Assembly (NCBI RefSeq): GCF_001425705.1
Contig: NZ_LMDC01000001.1
Location: 999,072 to 1,063,071, forward strand
Origin: Pelomonas sp. Root1217
Lineage (GTDB): Bacteria; Pseudomonadota; Gammaproteobacteria; Burkholderiales; Burkholderiaceae_C
Direction of reading: 5' to 3'
Length of the DNA stretch: 64,000 nucleotides
Below are positions 48,408 to 56,858 of this stretch, in pieces. The stretch's first letter is position 1, and each line of letters starts with the position of its first letter. The translations under genes were made by a program, and so were the position numbers. The notes beneath the pieces were generated by a model. The model was not told the DNA's origin, searched no databases, and saw only the letters and a program-made list of their open reading frames with translations.

Positions 48408-48535
48408 CGCGCGCGGCTCCGCAGGTGCTTCGACAGCAGGCCGACGCCATGGGCCATCGTGGCGGCGTGGGCGGAGATGTCCACCAGAGCGCCTTCGGCG
48501 TCGGCAGGGAGGAAGCTGGGGTGGGTCAAGGTCAT
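48404..48535 (-). CDS. Tiny protein coupled to xylD
   Basis: A 43-codon frame (MTLTHPSFLPADAEGALVDI through SKHLRSRAR) whose stop overlaps the xylD start codon by four bases (ATGA). The overlap suggests translational coupling. No ribosome site is obvious and no family is recognised. It could be a small protein, a leader peptide, or the remnant of a longer gene that once preceded xylD. Confidence 0.4.
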   Translation of the reverse strand: MTLTHPSFLPADAEGALVDISAHAATMAHGVGLLSKHLRSRAR

Positions 48536-48567
48536 GCAGCTCGCGGTGCGGTAGGGGAGGCGGTCCG

Positions 48568-48587
48568 AATTGTGAGCGCTACCGATT
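48568..48587. promoter_or_regulatory. Xyl-box-like operator before xylD
   Basis: AATTGTGAGCGCTACCGATT is a dyad with seven of ten matching positions and the conserved GCTACC right half-site. It lies 33 bases before the small coupled frame and about 160 bases before xylD, a position fitting repression of this transcript. Confidence 0.65.
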
Positions 48588-48621
48588 TCGCCCGCCAAGC
48601 GAGGGGCGAGGAGGCTGCAGC

Positions 48622-49302
48622 TCAAGAGACGATGAGGTACTCAGGGTAGCGCTGCTGGATCTCTTCCACCGAGGCCAGCGTGCCGGACAGATGCTCGCGC
48701 ACGGCCTGCTGCGCGCCCTGCGCGTCGCCCGATTCGATGGCTTGCAGGATGGCCAGATGGCCGACCAGGATGGACTCGGCCTTGCCCTCGCTCGGCGCGT
48801 GCAGCAGGCGCAGCCGGTCGATGTGGCCCGACATGCGCGTCACCACCGACCACAGCCGCGGCAAGCCGGCGGCGACGTACATCAACCGGTGGAACTCCTT
48901 GTCGGCCGCGATGAAGGCCGGATAGTCCTTGCTGGCAGCAAGGCCCTCCTGACGCGCCAGCTGGGCACGCAGGTCGTCGATCACTGCCTGGTCGTGCGAG
49001 AGCGCCAGCAGGCGTGCAATCTCGATTTCGATGGCGCGGCGCAGGAAATGCGCCTCGCGGGCCGCCGGCACGTCGATGCGGCTGACCTGGGTCGTGTACT
49101 GGGCGCGGATGAGGACCAGGCCTTCCTCGCTGAGCCGCATCAGCGCGTCGCGCACGGGCGTCTGGCTGACGCCGAAGCCCTGGGCCAGCTCGGCGCGGTC
49201 GAGGGCGCTCCCCGGCGCCAATTCCAGCGAAATGATGGCGGCGCGAAGCGCTTCGACGACCTGGGGCGCCGCATGGCGGGTGGGATCTAGCGTGAAGTTC
49301 AT
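48622..49302 (-). CDS. GntR-family (FCD) regulator
   Basis: A 226-residue regulator with an N-terminal winged helix (QVVEALRAAIISLELAPGSA, then LAQGFGVSQTPVRDALMRL) and a C-terminal FCD ligand-binding domain with conserved His/Asp residues in AADKEFHRLMY and RMSGHIDRLR. FCD regulators respond to sugar acids and other carboxylates, so xylonate, an aldarate or a keto-deoxy acid is a likely effector. The ATG at 49302 is chosen because the domain starts there. It is divergent from the TonB receptor and reads in the same direction as xylD, 87 bases upstream of the tiny coupled frame. Confidence 0.88.
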   Translation of the reverse strand: MNFTLDPTRHAAPQVVEALRAAIISLELAPGSALDRAELAQGFGVSQTPVRDALMRLSEEGLVLIRAQYTTQVSRIDVPAAREAHFLRRAIEIEIARLLALSHDQAVIDDLRAQLARQEGLAASKDYPAFIAADKEFHRLMYVAAGLPRLWSVVTRMSGHIDRLRLLHAPSEGKAESILVGHLAILQAIESGDAQGAQQAVREHLSGTLASVEEIQQRYPEYLIVS

Positions 49303-49604
49303 CTCGGGTGGCAAGCCAAATCTGCCGCTGGCGCGCGAATGCTGGGCGCTATTGTCATCGCGGGGTCGATGCATGTTGCGCACGGGGCCCGGATGAAAGC
49401 TGGCAGGGTGGGTGGACTTGGCCTTTCCGACGGTTTGGGCTGATTTCGGACATCTGGCATGGGTCGTTCCGACTCTCAGGTTGTCAGGCGGGCCTTCCCT
49501 GGCGCGGCGGCTGGCCGCCTGGACGGGCCGTCCGGCAAGCTTGAGAGCGCTATCTAGCTTTCTAAAAAGTTGCAATTCCCAAGCGACTTTCTGTCTCGCC
49601 GCTC

Positions 49605-49618
49605 ACTAATACATTAGT
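49605..49618. promoter_or_regulatory. Perfect dyad, candidate GntR operator
   Basis: ACTAAT and ATTAGT are perfect 6-base arms around a 2-base centre. The form and the position between a GntR gene and its divergent neighbour suggest it is that regulator's operator. Confidence 0.4.
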
Positions 49619-49629
49619 ACACACCCTCG

Positions 49630-49658
49630 TTGACTGCCGATTCCTGCGGACGTAAATT
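49630..49658 (+). promoter_or_regulatory. Predicted promoter of the TonB receptor gene
   Basis: TTGACT (49630-49635) and TAAATT (49653-49658) are 17 bases apart, a sigma-70-like pair. The operator at 49661-49680 would overlap the transcription start, which suits direct repression. Confidence 0.5.
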
Positions 49659-49660
49659 GA

Positions 49661-49680
49661 AAATGTGCGCGCTACCATTT
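49661..49680. promoter_or_regulatory. Xyl-box-like operator before the TonB receptor
   Basis: AAATGTGCGCGCTACCATTT is a 20-base dyad with the full right half-site GCTACCATTT, identical over ten bases to the site before GH67. It lies just downstream of the predicted -10 box. Confidence 0.7.
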
Positions 49681-49718
49681 GATGGGTGGAGGCGTCATAG
49701 AACCAATCAGGAGACAAG

Positions 49719-52700
49719 ATGAGCAAGACCATTTCGCGGCCGAGCCGCCGTGCCCGCCTGGACCGCCAGCTGGCCGTGGGCACCACGCTGCTGGCCGGCC
49801 TGATCGCGCAGGCCTATGCGCAGACAGCGCCGGCAGCACCGAGCCAGCAGCTGGAAACGGTCGTCGTCACCGGCATCCGCAGCTCCTTGGCTGCCTCGGC
49901 GCTGTCGAAGCGCGACAACATCGGCCTGTCGGACTCGATCCATGCCGAAGACATCGGCAAGTTCCCCGACAACAACCTGGCCGAGTCGATCTCGCGCATT
50001 CCCGGCGTCCAGGTGAACCGCGACGTGACGGGCGAAGGCCTGAACATCCAAGTCCGTGGCTTGGGTTCCAACTTCACACGCATCCTGATGAACGGTAACC
50101 CCGTCGCATCGGCCTCCACGAGCTTCAGCAGTGCCGGTAGCGCCAACCGCGAAGTCGACCTGGACTTCATGCCGGGCGACCTTTTCTCGCGCATCACGGT
50201 GTCCAAGAGCCCGACTGCCGGGATGTTGGAAGGCGCTATCGCCGGCGTCGTGAACATGCGCAACGCCCGCCCGTTCGACAAGGCCGGCACGCGCGGCACC
50301 GTCAAGCTGCAACTGGCCAAGAACGACCCCGCGCCCAAGCCCAGCACGCGCGGCACGGCGATCTTCAGCACGACCTTCGGCGACACCTTCGGCGTGCTGG
50401 CCGGCGTGTCCTTCGCCCGCAACAAGATCACCACGCGCGGCTTCGAGGACGGTACCGACTGGGTCACGCCCCGTCTGACCAACCCTTTGCAGACCGGCAC
50501 GGGTACCTCAACCACCAACGGTGCCTGGGGCATCCCGACGACTGTGCCCGCTGCGGCCGCCGGTACCTATGGTTCGACGACATTGGCAGCCGGCCAGGCC
50601 GTCGATATGGCGCTGCTGAAACAGCTGAACCCCAATGCCACCATCCAGCAACTGGACAACGGCTACATGCCGCGCCTGCCGCGCCCGGTGAACTTCACGG
50701 GTGAGCGCAACCGTGCCAATGGTCTGCTGAGCTTCGAGTTCCGCCCGACCGCAGATTTCGACGCCTACCTTGATTTGCTGACCGGCAGCAAGACCAGCAA
50801 GCAGGAGCGTGTCGACTTCGACATCAACGTCCGCAACAGCGCCGTCATCCCTTCGGCAATGAGCTATGACCGCAGCGACTGCTCGGTCTACTGCTTCGTG
50901 ACAGGCGGCACCCTCCTCAACGGCACCGGCTTCCTTGAATACCGCCGCATGGACGAGAGGAGCAGTTTCACGTCCGTGAACCCGGGCTTCGAATGGCGCA
51001 TCTCCGACAAGTGGACGCTGGACGCGCAGGCCAATCAGGCCAGCAGCAAATTCAGCCGCACCGCGCCCACGCTCCTGGTCCCGACCGACGCGGCCAAGCC
51101 GTTCACGGTGAAGATCGGCGCCAACGCCAATTTCCCGGTCTACACGCCCAACGGCTTCGACCCCAACAGCCCGGCCGGCTACACCTGGGATCACCACGGC
51201 AACGCGACGGGCGCCCAGATCAGCGTCAATCGTGAAGACCGTGAGATCAAGACGAGGGGTGCACGCTGGAATCTGGCCTGGGGTGACGAGAGCCTGACCG
51301 TCAAGGGCGGCATGGCCTATGACACCTACCACCGCCTGATCACGCCGTTCAACGACGATGGCCGTCTGCAGAATGTCGTCTGCGGCGGCAACCTCAACGT
51401 CCGCATGTACGCGCCCAACACCACCAACCCGAATGGCTGCGCGATCATTCCGATCACGGCCAACCCGGCGACGCAATACCCTGGCTACGGCAAGGGTTCG
51501 ACGGCGGGCGGGCCCGCGCTGGCCTATCAGGGCTCGGCCGTGCCGGACATTTCCAAGTACCTGGTGCCCGGCCCCAACGGCTTTGTCACGATTGATTGGA
51601 ACCGCTTCGCTGGGGCCACCGGCTACGACAACATCGCCGCCGGCATGGTCCAGCAAGCGGGCAGCAACGCCCTCAGCGGCGCGTCGCCGCAGGACTTCGG
51701 TGAAAACGTCTTCGGCAACTACATCGAGGTGACCGGCCAGACGCGCGTCTTCGACCGCCTGCTGCGCTATGACGCGGGCCTGCGCCGCACGCGCACCTCG
51801 CAGAGCGTCGGCGCGTACACGGGCAATGTGGCCGATCCGCGCAATGCAGGCCAGACCAATGGCGGCCTGTACCCGAACCTCGTCACGGAGACGATGGGCC
51901 AGACGTCCTACAGCAACACCCTGCCCAGCGGCACGCTGGCCTACAACCTGGCTGACGACATGATCGTCCGCGCGGCGGCTTCGAAGGCCATCACCCGTGC
52001 TGACCCCAAGGCGCTGCAGCCGCTGAGGGCGACGTCCAATGACGTGGCCCTGTCGAACGCCTCCGCCACCAACCCGGGGCTGAAGCCCTTCGAGTCCAAG
52101 AACCTGGACTTCGGATGGGAGTGGTACACGGACAAGAAGGGCAGCTATGTCGCGGCGGCCTATTTCGAAAAGAAGATCAAGAACTTCCCGCGCACTGTCG
52201 TGCGCCAGATGACGCTATCGCAGATCCGCCAGGAGTTCGGTGCCGACTCGCTGCAGTACGCGGCGGGCAGCGCGATCGACCTGGCGGTGATTGCGGCCGG
52301 CGGCCCCGACAAGTTCAACATTCCGCTGTCGCAGCCGCTCAACACCGAAGACATCATGAAGCTCAAGGGCTGGGAGTTGAGCTGGGCGCAGTCGCTGGAC
52401 CGCTTCCTGCCGATCAACGGCTTCGGCTTCTACGCCAACTACACCCGCACCAAGCAGGATGCAGGCACCAGTGGCCAGGTGCCGATTGGCGCGGCGCCCT
52501 ATACGGCCAACCTGACCGTGTACTTCGAAAACAGCCGCGGCTCCATCCGCCTGAGCAACAGTTACCAGGCCCGGACTCCGTTTGAGTCGAAGAACACGGA
52601 TTCCATCCCGGCAGGCACCATGTTCAAGTACAACAAGGCCTACTACCAGGCGGACCTCTCGACCCGTCTGGAAATCGGCGACTGGGTGGGCTGGAAGCAG

Positions 52701-52835
52701 GGCGTGTCGCTCAACTTTGACGTTGCCAACCTGAACAAGGCCACGCAGAAGTCCTACATCCAGGAAGAGCTCGCCGTGCGTGGCTACTGGGATCCGGGCC
52801 GTACTTATCAGCTGACCGCTCAGATGAAGTTCTGA
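49719..52835 (+). CDS. TonB-dependent receptor for xylan oligosaccharides
   Basis: A 1038-residue outer-membrane transporter. The signal peptide runs to about residue 35 (IAQAYAQ) and an AGGAGAC ribosome site precedes the ATG. The plug domain starts with a TonB-box-like LETVVVTGIRSSLAAS and contains DIGKFPDNNLAESISRIPGV and GLNIQVRGLGSNFTRILMNG. The barrel ends with YWDPGRTYQLTAQMKF, an aromatic-ended last strand. This receptor class imports plant oligosaccharides in Xanthomonas and Caulobacter. A xyl-box-like operator in its promoter links it to the xylan island. It is followed by a fragment of another receptor and a terminator. Confidence 0.93.
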   Translation: MSKTISRPSRRARLDRQLAVGTTLLAGLIAQAYAQTAPAAPSQQLETVVVTGIRSSLAASALSKRDNIGLSDSIHAEDIGKFPDNNLAESISRIPGVQVNRDVTGEGLNIQVRGLGSNFTRILMNGNPVASASTSFSSAGSANREVDLDFMPGDLFSRITVSKSPTAGMLEGAIAGVVNMRNARPFDKAGTRGTVKLQLAKNDPAPKPSTRGTAIFSTTFGDTFGVLAGVSFARNKITTRGFEDGTDWVTPRLTNPLQTGTGTSTTNGAWGIPTTVPAAAAGTYGSTTLAAGQAVDMALLKQLNPNATIQQLDNGYMPRLPRPVNFTGERNRANGLLSFEFRPTADFDAYLDLLTGSKTSKQERVDFDINVRNSAVIPSAMSYDRSDCSVYCFVTGGTLLNGTGFLEYRRMDERSSFTSVNPGFEWRISDKWTLDAQANQASSKFSRTAPTLLVPTDAAKPFTVKIGANANFPVYTPNGFDPNSPAGYTWDHHGNATGAQISVNREDREIKTRGARWNLAWGDESLTVKGGMAYDTYHRLITPFNDDGRLQNVVCGGNLNVRMYAPNTTNPNGCAIIPITANPATQYPGYGKGSTAGGPALAYQGSAVPDISKYLVPGPNGFVTIDWNRFAGATGYDNIAAGMVQQAGSNALSGASPQDFGENVFGNYIEVTGQTRVFDRLLRYDAGLRRTRTSQSVGAYTGNVADPRNAGQTNGGLYPNLVTETMGQTSYSNTLPSGTLAYNLADDMIVRAAASKAITRADPKALQPLRATSNDVALSNASATNPGLKPFESKNLDFGWEWYTDKKGSYVAAAYFEKKIKNFPRTVVRQMTLSQIRQEFGADSLQYAAGSAIDLAVIAAGGPDKFNIPLSQPLNTEDIMKLKGWELSWAQSLDRFLPINGFGFYANYTRTKQDAGTSGQVPIGAAPYTANLTVYFENSRGSIRLSNSYQARTPFESKNTDSIPAGTMFKYNKAYYQADLSTRLEIGDWVGWKQGVSLNFDVANLNKATQKSYIQEELAVRGYWDPGRTYQLTAQMKF

Positions 52836-52848
52836 CCAGAGGCTGGCC

Positions 52849-52971
52849 ATGTTCGGCTCCGTCCACCTGCCCCGCGCCTCGCAGCGCACCAGCTTCCAGT
52901 TGGCCAACGCGCCGTACGCGATCTACGCGCCGGGTCGCACCTGCCAGGTGGGTCTGCGCGCCAGCTTCTGA
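52849..52971 (+). pseudogene. C-terminal remnant of a second TonB receptor
   Basis: A 40-codon frame begins 13 bases after the receptor stop, in a different frame. Its end, PYAIYAPGRTCQVGLRASF, has the typical last-strand form of TonB receptors (Tyr, PGR, terminal Phe). It does not match the end of the intact receptor, so it derives from a paralog, most likely after deletion between tandem receptor genes. Confidence 0.65.
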
Positions 52972-53022
52972 TTCATCGTCTGTGTCTCCGCCAGCGGTCC
53001 GGGTGTGGCCCGCTGGTGTTTC

Positions 53023-53069
53023 GATGAGGGTCCTCGCCGGCCGATGGCGAGCGCCCTCATCTTTTTATT
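53023..53069 (+). terminator. Intrinsic terminator after the receptor genes
   Basis: GATGAGGG and CCCTCATC form the outer stem, CTCGCC and GGCGAG an inner stem, followed by a TTTTTATTT run. It should end the receptor transcript; the convergent TetR gene stops 23 bases further on. Confidence 0.85.
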
Positions 53070-53091
53070 TGGGGTTGGGTTCCTCAGGGAA

Positions 53092-53688
53092 TCATTCGTC
53101 GGCCTGGAAATGGCGCAGGGCCACCAGGGCCAGGTGAACGACGTTGCGGGTCTCGGTGACGCTGGCGCCGGCCTTGGCACTCAGGCGCAGGCCGCGCATG
53201 ATGGTCAACACGAAGTCGGCGGCTGCGGTCTCATCCAACGTGGGCGGCAGCTCGTCCTGCGTCTTGGCCTGGGCCAGCGCGGCAGCGACGTCGGTCTTGG
53301 ACCGCTTGGCGCCTTCACGCAGGATGGCGGCGACCTCTTCGTCGTTGGTACCGATCTCGGCGGCCGTGTTGACCGACATGCAACCTCTTGTGCGCGCCAC
53401 GCCACTCGAGGACGCGATGGATGTCAGCAGCGTTTCGATGCCAGCCAGAGGTGAGGGTGCGGACGCCAGCACCTTCTGCAGCGACTGGGCGCGTTCAGCC
53501 TGATAAAGGCGCAGGGCCTCCAGGAAGAGGCCGCGCTTGCTCTCGAAGGCGTTGTAGAGGCTTTGACGACCGATGCCCATGGCCTCAACGAGGTCGGGCA
53601 TGCCCGTCGCCTCGAAGCCCTGGCACCAGAACACCTCCATCGCGCGGTGGAGGACTTCGTTCCTGTCGAATTCGGAAGGTCTTGCCAT
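53092..53688 (-). CDS. TetR-family regulator
   Basis: A 198-residue repressor with the TetR helix-turn-helix (ATGMPDLVEAMGIGRQSLYNAF) at about 28-49 and an all-helical C-terminal domain with a TetR_C type motif (GCMSVNTAAEIGTNDEEVAA). The ATG at 53688 is the usual family start (MARPSEFDRNEVLHRAMEVF). It is divergent from a thioredoxin-like gene, with a dyad between them, so it probably represses that gene and itself. Confidence 0.9.
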   Translation of the reverse strand: MARPSEFDRNEVLHRAMEVFWCQGFEATGMPDLVEAMGIGRQSLYNAFESKRGLFLEALRLYQAERAQSLQKVLASAPSPLAGIETLLTSIASSSGVARTRGCMSVNTAAEIGTNDEEVAAILREGAKRSKTDVAAALAQAKTQDELPPTLDETAAADFVLTIMRGLRLSAKAGASVTETRNVVHLALVALRHFQADE

Positions 53689-53708
53689 GAATGAATTGGA
53701 CTTGTTTT

Positions 53709-53722
53709 TGAACGATCGGTCA
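53709..53722. promoter_or_regulatory. TetR-type operator
   Basis: TGAACGATCGGTCA is a near-perfect dyad (12 of 14 positions) centred on CGATCG, 20 bases from the TetR start and 45 bases from the divergent gene. Size and position fit a TetR operator controlling both genes. Confidence 0.6.
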
Positions 53723-53766
53723 ATAATAATGAACGCCATCGATTTCGCAACCCGCAGTTCCAAGCC

Positions 53767-54768
53767 ATGAACTTCGCGAGAAAGCTCTCCATCGCCGCCG
53801 GGCTCGCCGTGTTCATGACCGCTCACGCTTGCGCCGAACCGCGGCTGGACGGTGGCGGTGAATGGATCAACTCGCCGCCGCTGACCCTTGCCGGGCTGCG
53901 TGGCAAGGTCGTGCTGGTCGACTTCTGGACCTACTCCTGCATCAACTGCCAGCGCACCTTGCCCTACCTTCGTGCCTGGGCGCAGAAGTACGGCCCCCAG
54001 GGCCTGGTCGTCGTCGGCGTGCATGCACCGGAATTCGGCTTCGAGCGCGATGTGAAGCGTGTGCGCAAGGCGGCGAAAGAAGGCCAGCTCGACTACCCCA
54101 TCGTGCTCGACAACGACTTCACGATCTGGCGCGCCTTTCGCAACCAGGCCTGGCCGGCGCTGTATTTCGTCGATGCTCAGGGTCGCGTGCGCCACCAGCA
54201 GTTCGGCGAGGGCGACTACGAGCGCGCCGAGCAGGTCATCCGTGAGCTGCTGCGCGAGGCCGGCAAGGCGCCGGGGGCAGACATGGCCCAGGTGGCGGCA
54301 ACCGGCATCGGCCTGGCGCCCGACACCGCCCATGTGCGCTCACCCGAGACCTATCTCGGTCATGGGCACGGCGCGCCCCGCGGCATCCTGCACGACCGGC
54401 TCAAGCGCTACGCCGGCGGCAACCCCCGGCTCAATGAGTGGTCGCTGGCCGGTGACTGGACCGTGCGTGCCGAATATGCCGAGCTGTCGGGCGACAGTGG
54501 CAGCGTGGCGCTGCGCTTTCAAGCGCGCGACCTGCACCTCGTGCTCGGCCCCGCAGCCGACGGCAGGCCGCTGCCATTCCGCATCACCCTCGACGGCCAG
54601 CCACCCGGCGCCGACGCGGGCCTGGACGTGGGTGCCGACGGCCGCGGCTTGGCCAGTGGCGAGCGCCTGTATCAGCTGGTGCGCCAGCGCGGCCCGGTGC
54701 TTGAACGCACTTTCGAGATCCGCTTCGATGCACCCGGCGCTCGCGCCTATGCCTTCACCTTCGGTTGA
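53767..54768 (+). CDS. Exported thioredoxin-like protein, DipZ C-terminal type
   Basis: A 333-residue periplasmic protein: signal peptide 1-23, a redoxin domain (about 30-170) with the active Cys58-Ile-Asn-Cys61 in WTYSCINCQRT, and a C-terminal beta-sandwich (about 190-333; NEWSLAGDWTVRAEYAEL, FEIRFDAPGARAYAFTFG). The layout matches the soluble part of DipZ/CcdA-type proteins, but the membrane part is missing. It may reduce or oxidise envelope proteins or act in peroxide defence. TetR control is likely. Confidence 0.88.
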   Translation: MNFARKLSIAAGLAVFMTAHACAEPRLDGGGEWINSPPLTLAGLRGKVVLVDFWTYSCINCQRTLPYLRAWAQKYGPQGLVVVGVHAPEFGFERDVKRVRKAAKEGQLDYPIVLDNDFTIWRAFRNQAWPALYFVDAQGRVRHQQFGEGDYERAEQVIRELLREAGKAPGADMAQVAATGIGLAPDTAHVRSPETYLGHGHGAPRGILHDRLKRYAGGNPRLNEWSLAGDWTVRAEYAELSGDSGSVALRFQARDLHLVLGPAADGRPLPFRITLDGQPPGADAGLDVGADGRGLASGERLYQLVRQRGPVLERTFEIRFDAPGARAYAFTFG

Positions 54769-54786
54769 CTTCACTGAGGACTTCGG

Positions 54787-54915
54787 ATGAACACCTTGCC
54801 CCTGCCCACGATGCCGCAGCCGCTGCCGCGCCCCGCGGTCTCCTTCGCCCGCATGCTGGTGCTGGCTCAGCGCCGCTTTCGCGATCAGCAGCAGAGACCC
54901 GCGGCGGCGGCCTAG
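54787..54915 (+). CDS. Small basic protein downstream of thioredoxin
   Basis: A 42-codon frame (MNTLPLPTMPQPLPRPAVSF to RRFRDQQQRPAAAA) 18 bases after the thioredoxin stop. It has a good GAGGA ribosome site six bases upstream, so it is probably translated with the thioredoxin gene. Pro-rich start and basic Gln/Arg end; no family known. Its stop overlaps the end of the convergent kinase gene by four bases. Confidence 0.5.
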   Translation: MNTLPLPTMPQPLPRPAVSFARMLVLAQRRFRDQQQRPAAAA

Positions 54916-56858
54916 CGTCGCGCCCGCGCCGTGGCCAGCGCGCTGTCCAGCGCCTCCAGCAGCCGCCGCGGTTCCAGCGGCTTGGTCAGGTAGCGGAAGA
55001 AGCCCGCGGCCAGGCCGGCCACCGCAGCATCGGGCATGGCGTTGGCAGTCAGCGCGATGATGGGGATATGGGCCGTGCGCGGGTCCATGTGCAGAATGGA
55101 CTGGGCCTCGCGCCCGGTCATGCGGGGCATGTTGTTGTCCATCAGGATGACGTCGGGCACGTATTGCCGGGCCATCTCGACGCCGCGCTGGCCGTCATGC
55201 GCCGTCAGCAGCCGGACGTCGCCGCGGGCGGCCAGCAGTTCCTCGACGAGCTGGCGGCTGGCGGGGTTGTCTTCCACGTAGAGCACGGTGGCCGGCGCCT
55301 CGCCCTCGCGAGGTGCTGTCGTCAGGCTGGCCAGGTCGCCCCAGTCGGTCTCGGCATGCGCGATGGCGGGGAGTTCGCTGGCCCGCAGGTCGACCCAGAA
55401 CACGCTGCCTTCACCGGGCACGCTGTGCACGCCGATCTGGCCGCCCATCAGCTCGACCAGGCGTTGGGTGACGACCAGGCCGATGCCCGTGCCCTGCTCG
55501 GGGCCGCCCTCCTGGCCGAGGCGGTTGAAGGGCTGGAACAGCGCCTGGACCTGTTCGGGCTTGAGCCCGGCGCCGGTGTCCTTCACCGAGATGCGCACGC
55601 GCTGGGCATCGAGCGGGTCGCAGTCCACGCGCACCGAACCGCCGGGGCGGTTGTACTTGATGGCGTTGCTGACGAGGTTGAGCACCACCTGCTTGAGCCG
55701 CATGCGGTCGGCCAGCGCGACGCTGCCGCTGCTGCTGGTGAACTGTGTCGCGATGCCACGCTGGCTGGCCATGGGGTCGATCATCTTGCGGCACTCGGCC
55801 AGCACATCGTCCAGCGGTACCGGCTCGACCGACAGCTCCACATGGCCGCTCTCGATGCGGGCGAGGTTGAGGATCTCGTTGATCAGCGTCAGCAGATGCT
55901 TGCCGGCGCCGACGATGTGGTCGACGAACTCCTGGCGCCGCTCGGGCTTGGCATCGGCGATGCTTGTGCCGAGCAGCTGGCCGAAGCCGATGATGGCATT
56001 CAGCGGCGTGCGCAGCTCGTGGCTCATGCTCGACAGGAACTCCGATTTCGCGCGGTTGGCCTTCTCGGCCACGGCGGTCGCGAGCCGCAGGTCCTCGTTG
56101 GAGGTCTCGAGCTGTGCCGTGCGTTCGCGCACCCGGGCTTCCAGTTGTTCGTTGAGCCGCATGACCTCCTGGGCGTGCCTCTCGATCTCGCCCAGCATGC
56201 CGTTGAAGGAATCGGCCAGCACGCCGACCTCGTCGTCGGTCATCTTGGCGGCCCGGCGCGAATAGTCCTGGCGCTGCATGACGTCGCGGGCCACCTCGCT
56301 GATGGCGAGGATGGGCCGCACGACGGCGCGCTGCAGTCGCATGGACAGCAGGAAGGCGATGCCCAGGGCAGCCAGCGCGACGATGGCGGCGATGCCGAGA
56401 TAGGTGAGCACGCGGTCAACCAGCGCGTACTCGGCGCGCAGATAGACGCTGCCGATGGTGCGCCCGTCCTGGACGATGGGCAGGGCGACGGCGATGTCAC
56501 GGTCGGCACGGTGCGCGCCCTGCTTCTCGGCTCGCGAGGGCAGGGGGGCATCAGTGCCCGCCGCCGTGTAGGAGGCGAAGCGCTCTCCGTGGGGGCCGTA
56601 GATGGCGGCCGCACGCACGCGCGGCTGCAGGCGCAGCAGGGCGAGGTTCTCGCTGGCCACCTTGACGTCGTCGAACTCCAGGGCCGGCGCCGTCGAATGG
56701 CCCAGCAGTTCGGCCTGGGCCCTCAGTTCGGCCACCCAGCCCTCGTGATAGGACTTCAGGTCATAGGCCACCATCGCCCCCAGCGCGACGAGCAGCGCCA
56801 CCAGCGCCGTCAACATCGTGACGCCGAGCAGCCTGCGTTGGAGCGAGAGTCTGAACAT
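54912..56858 (-). CDS. Hybrid sensor histidine kinase
   Basis: A 648-residue membrane kinase. Two membrane segments (about 9-32 and 151-172) enclose a periplasmic CHASE8-like domain; HAMP follows (about 173-226), then a coiled coil, the dimerisation domain with His280 in SMSHELRTPLN, the ATPase domain (N box LVSNAIKYNR, DTGAG, GTGIGLVV) and a C-terminal receiver with acceptor Asp574 in DVILMDNNMP. No separate output regulator is nearby, so the phosphate must go to an unlinked protein. It follows YfiR with no gap, in an operon with a TonB receptor. Confidence 0.93.
   Translation of the reverse strand: MFRLSLQRRLLGVTMLTALVALLVALGAMVAYDLKSYHEGWVAELRAQAELLGHSTAPALEFDDVKVASENLALLRLQPRVRAAAIYGPHGERFASYTAAGTDAPLPSRAEKQGAHRADRDIAVALPIVQDGRTIGSVYLRAEYALVDRVLTYLGIAAIVALAALGIAFLLSMRLQRAVVRPILAISEVARDVMQRQDYSRRAAKMTDDEVGVLADSFNGMLGEIERHAQEVMRLNEQLEARVRERTAQLETSNEDLRLATAVAEKANRAKSEFLSSMSHELRTPLNAIIGFGQLLGTSIADAKPERRQEFVDHIVGAGKHLLTLINEILNLARIESGHVELSVEPVPLDDVLAECRKMIDPMASQRGIATQFTSSSGSVALADRMRLKQVVLNLVSNAIKYNRPGGSVRVDCDPLDAQRVRISVKDTGAGLKPEQVQALFQPFNRLGQEGGPEQGTGIGLVVTQRLVELMGGQIGVHSVPGEGSVFWVDLRASELPAIAHAETDWGDLASLTTAPREGEAPATVLYVEDNPASRQLVEELLAARGDVRLLTAHDGQRGVEMARQYVPDVILMDNNMPRMTGREAQSILHMDPRTAHIPIIALTANAMPDAAVAGLAAGFFRYLTKPLEPRRLLEALDSALATARARR

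Larger units (their letters stand above)
49303..49718. other. Divergent control region, GntR/TonB receptor
   Basis: About 416 bases with no gene but several sites: GAGAGCGCTATC (49542-49553, same core as the xyl-box-like dyads), ACTAAT-AC-ATTAGT (49605-49618), a -35/-10 pair and the operator at 49661. The AT-rich part at 49555-49660 is probably the promoter area of the receptor gene. Confidence 0.65.
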
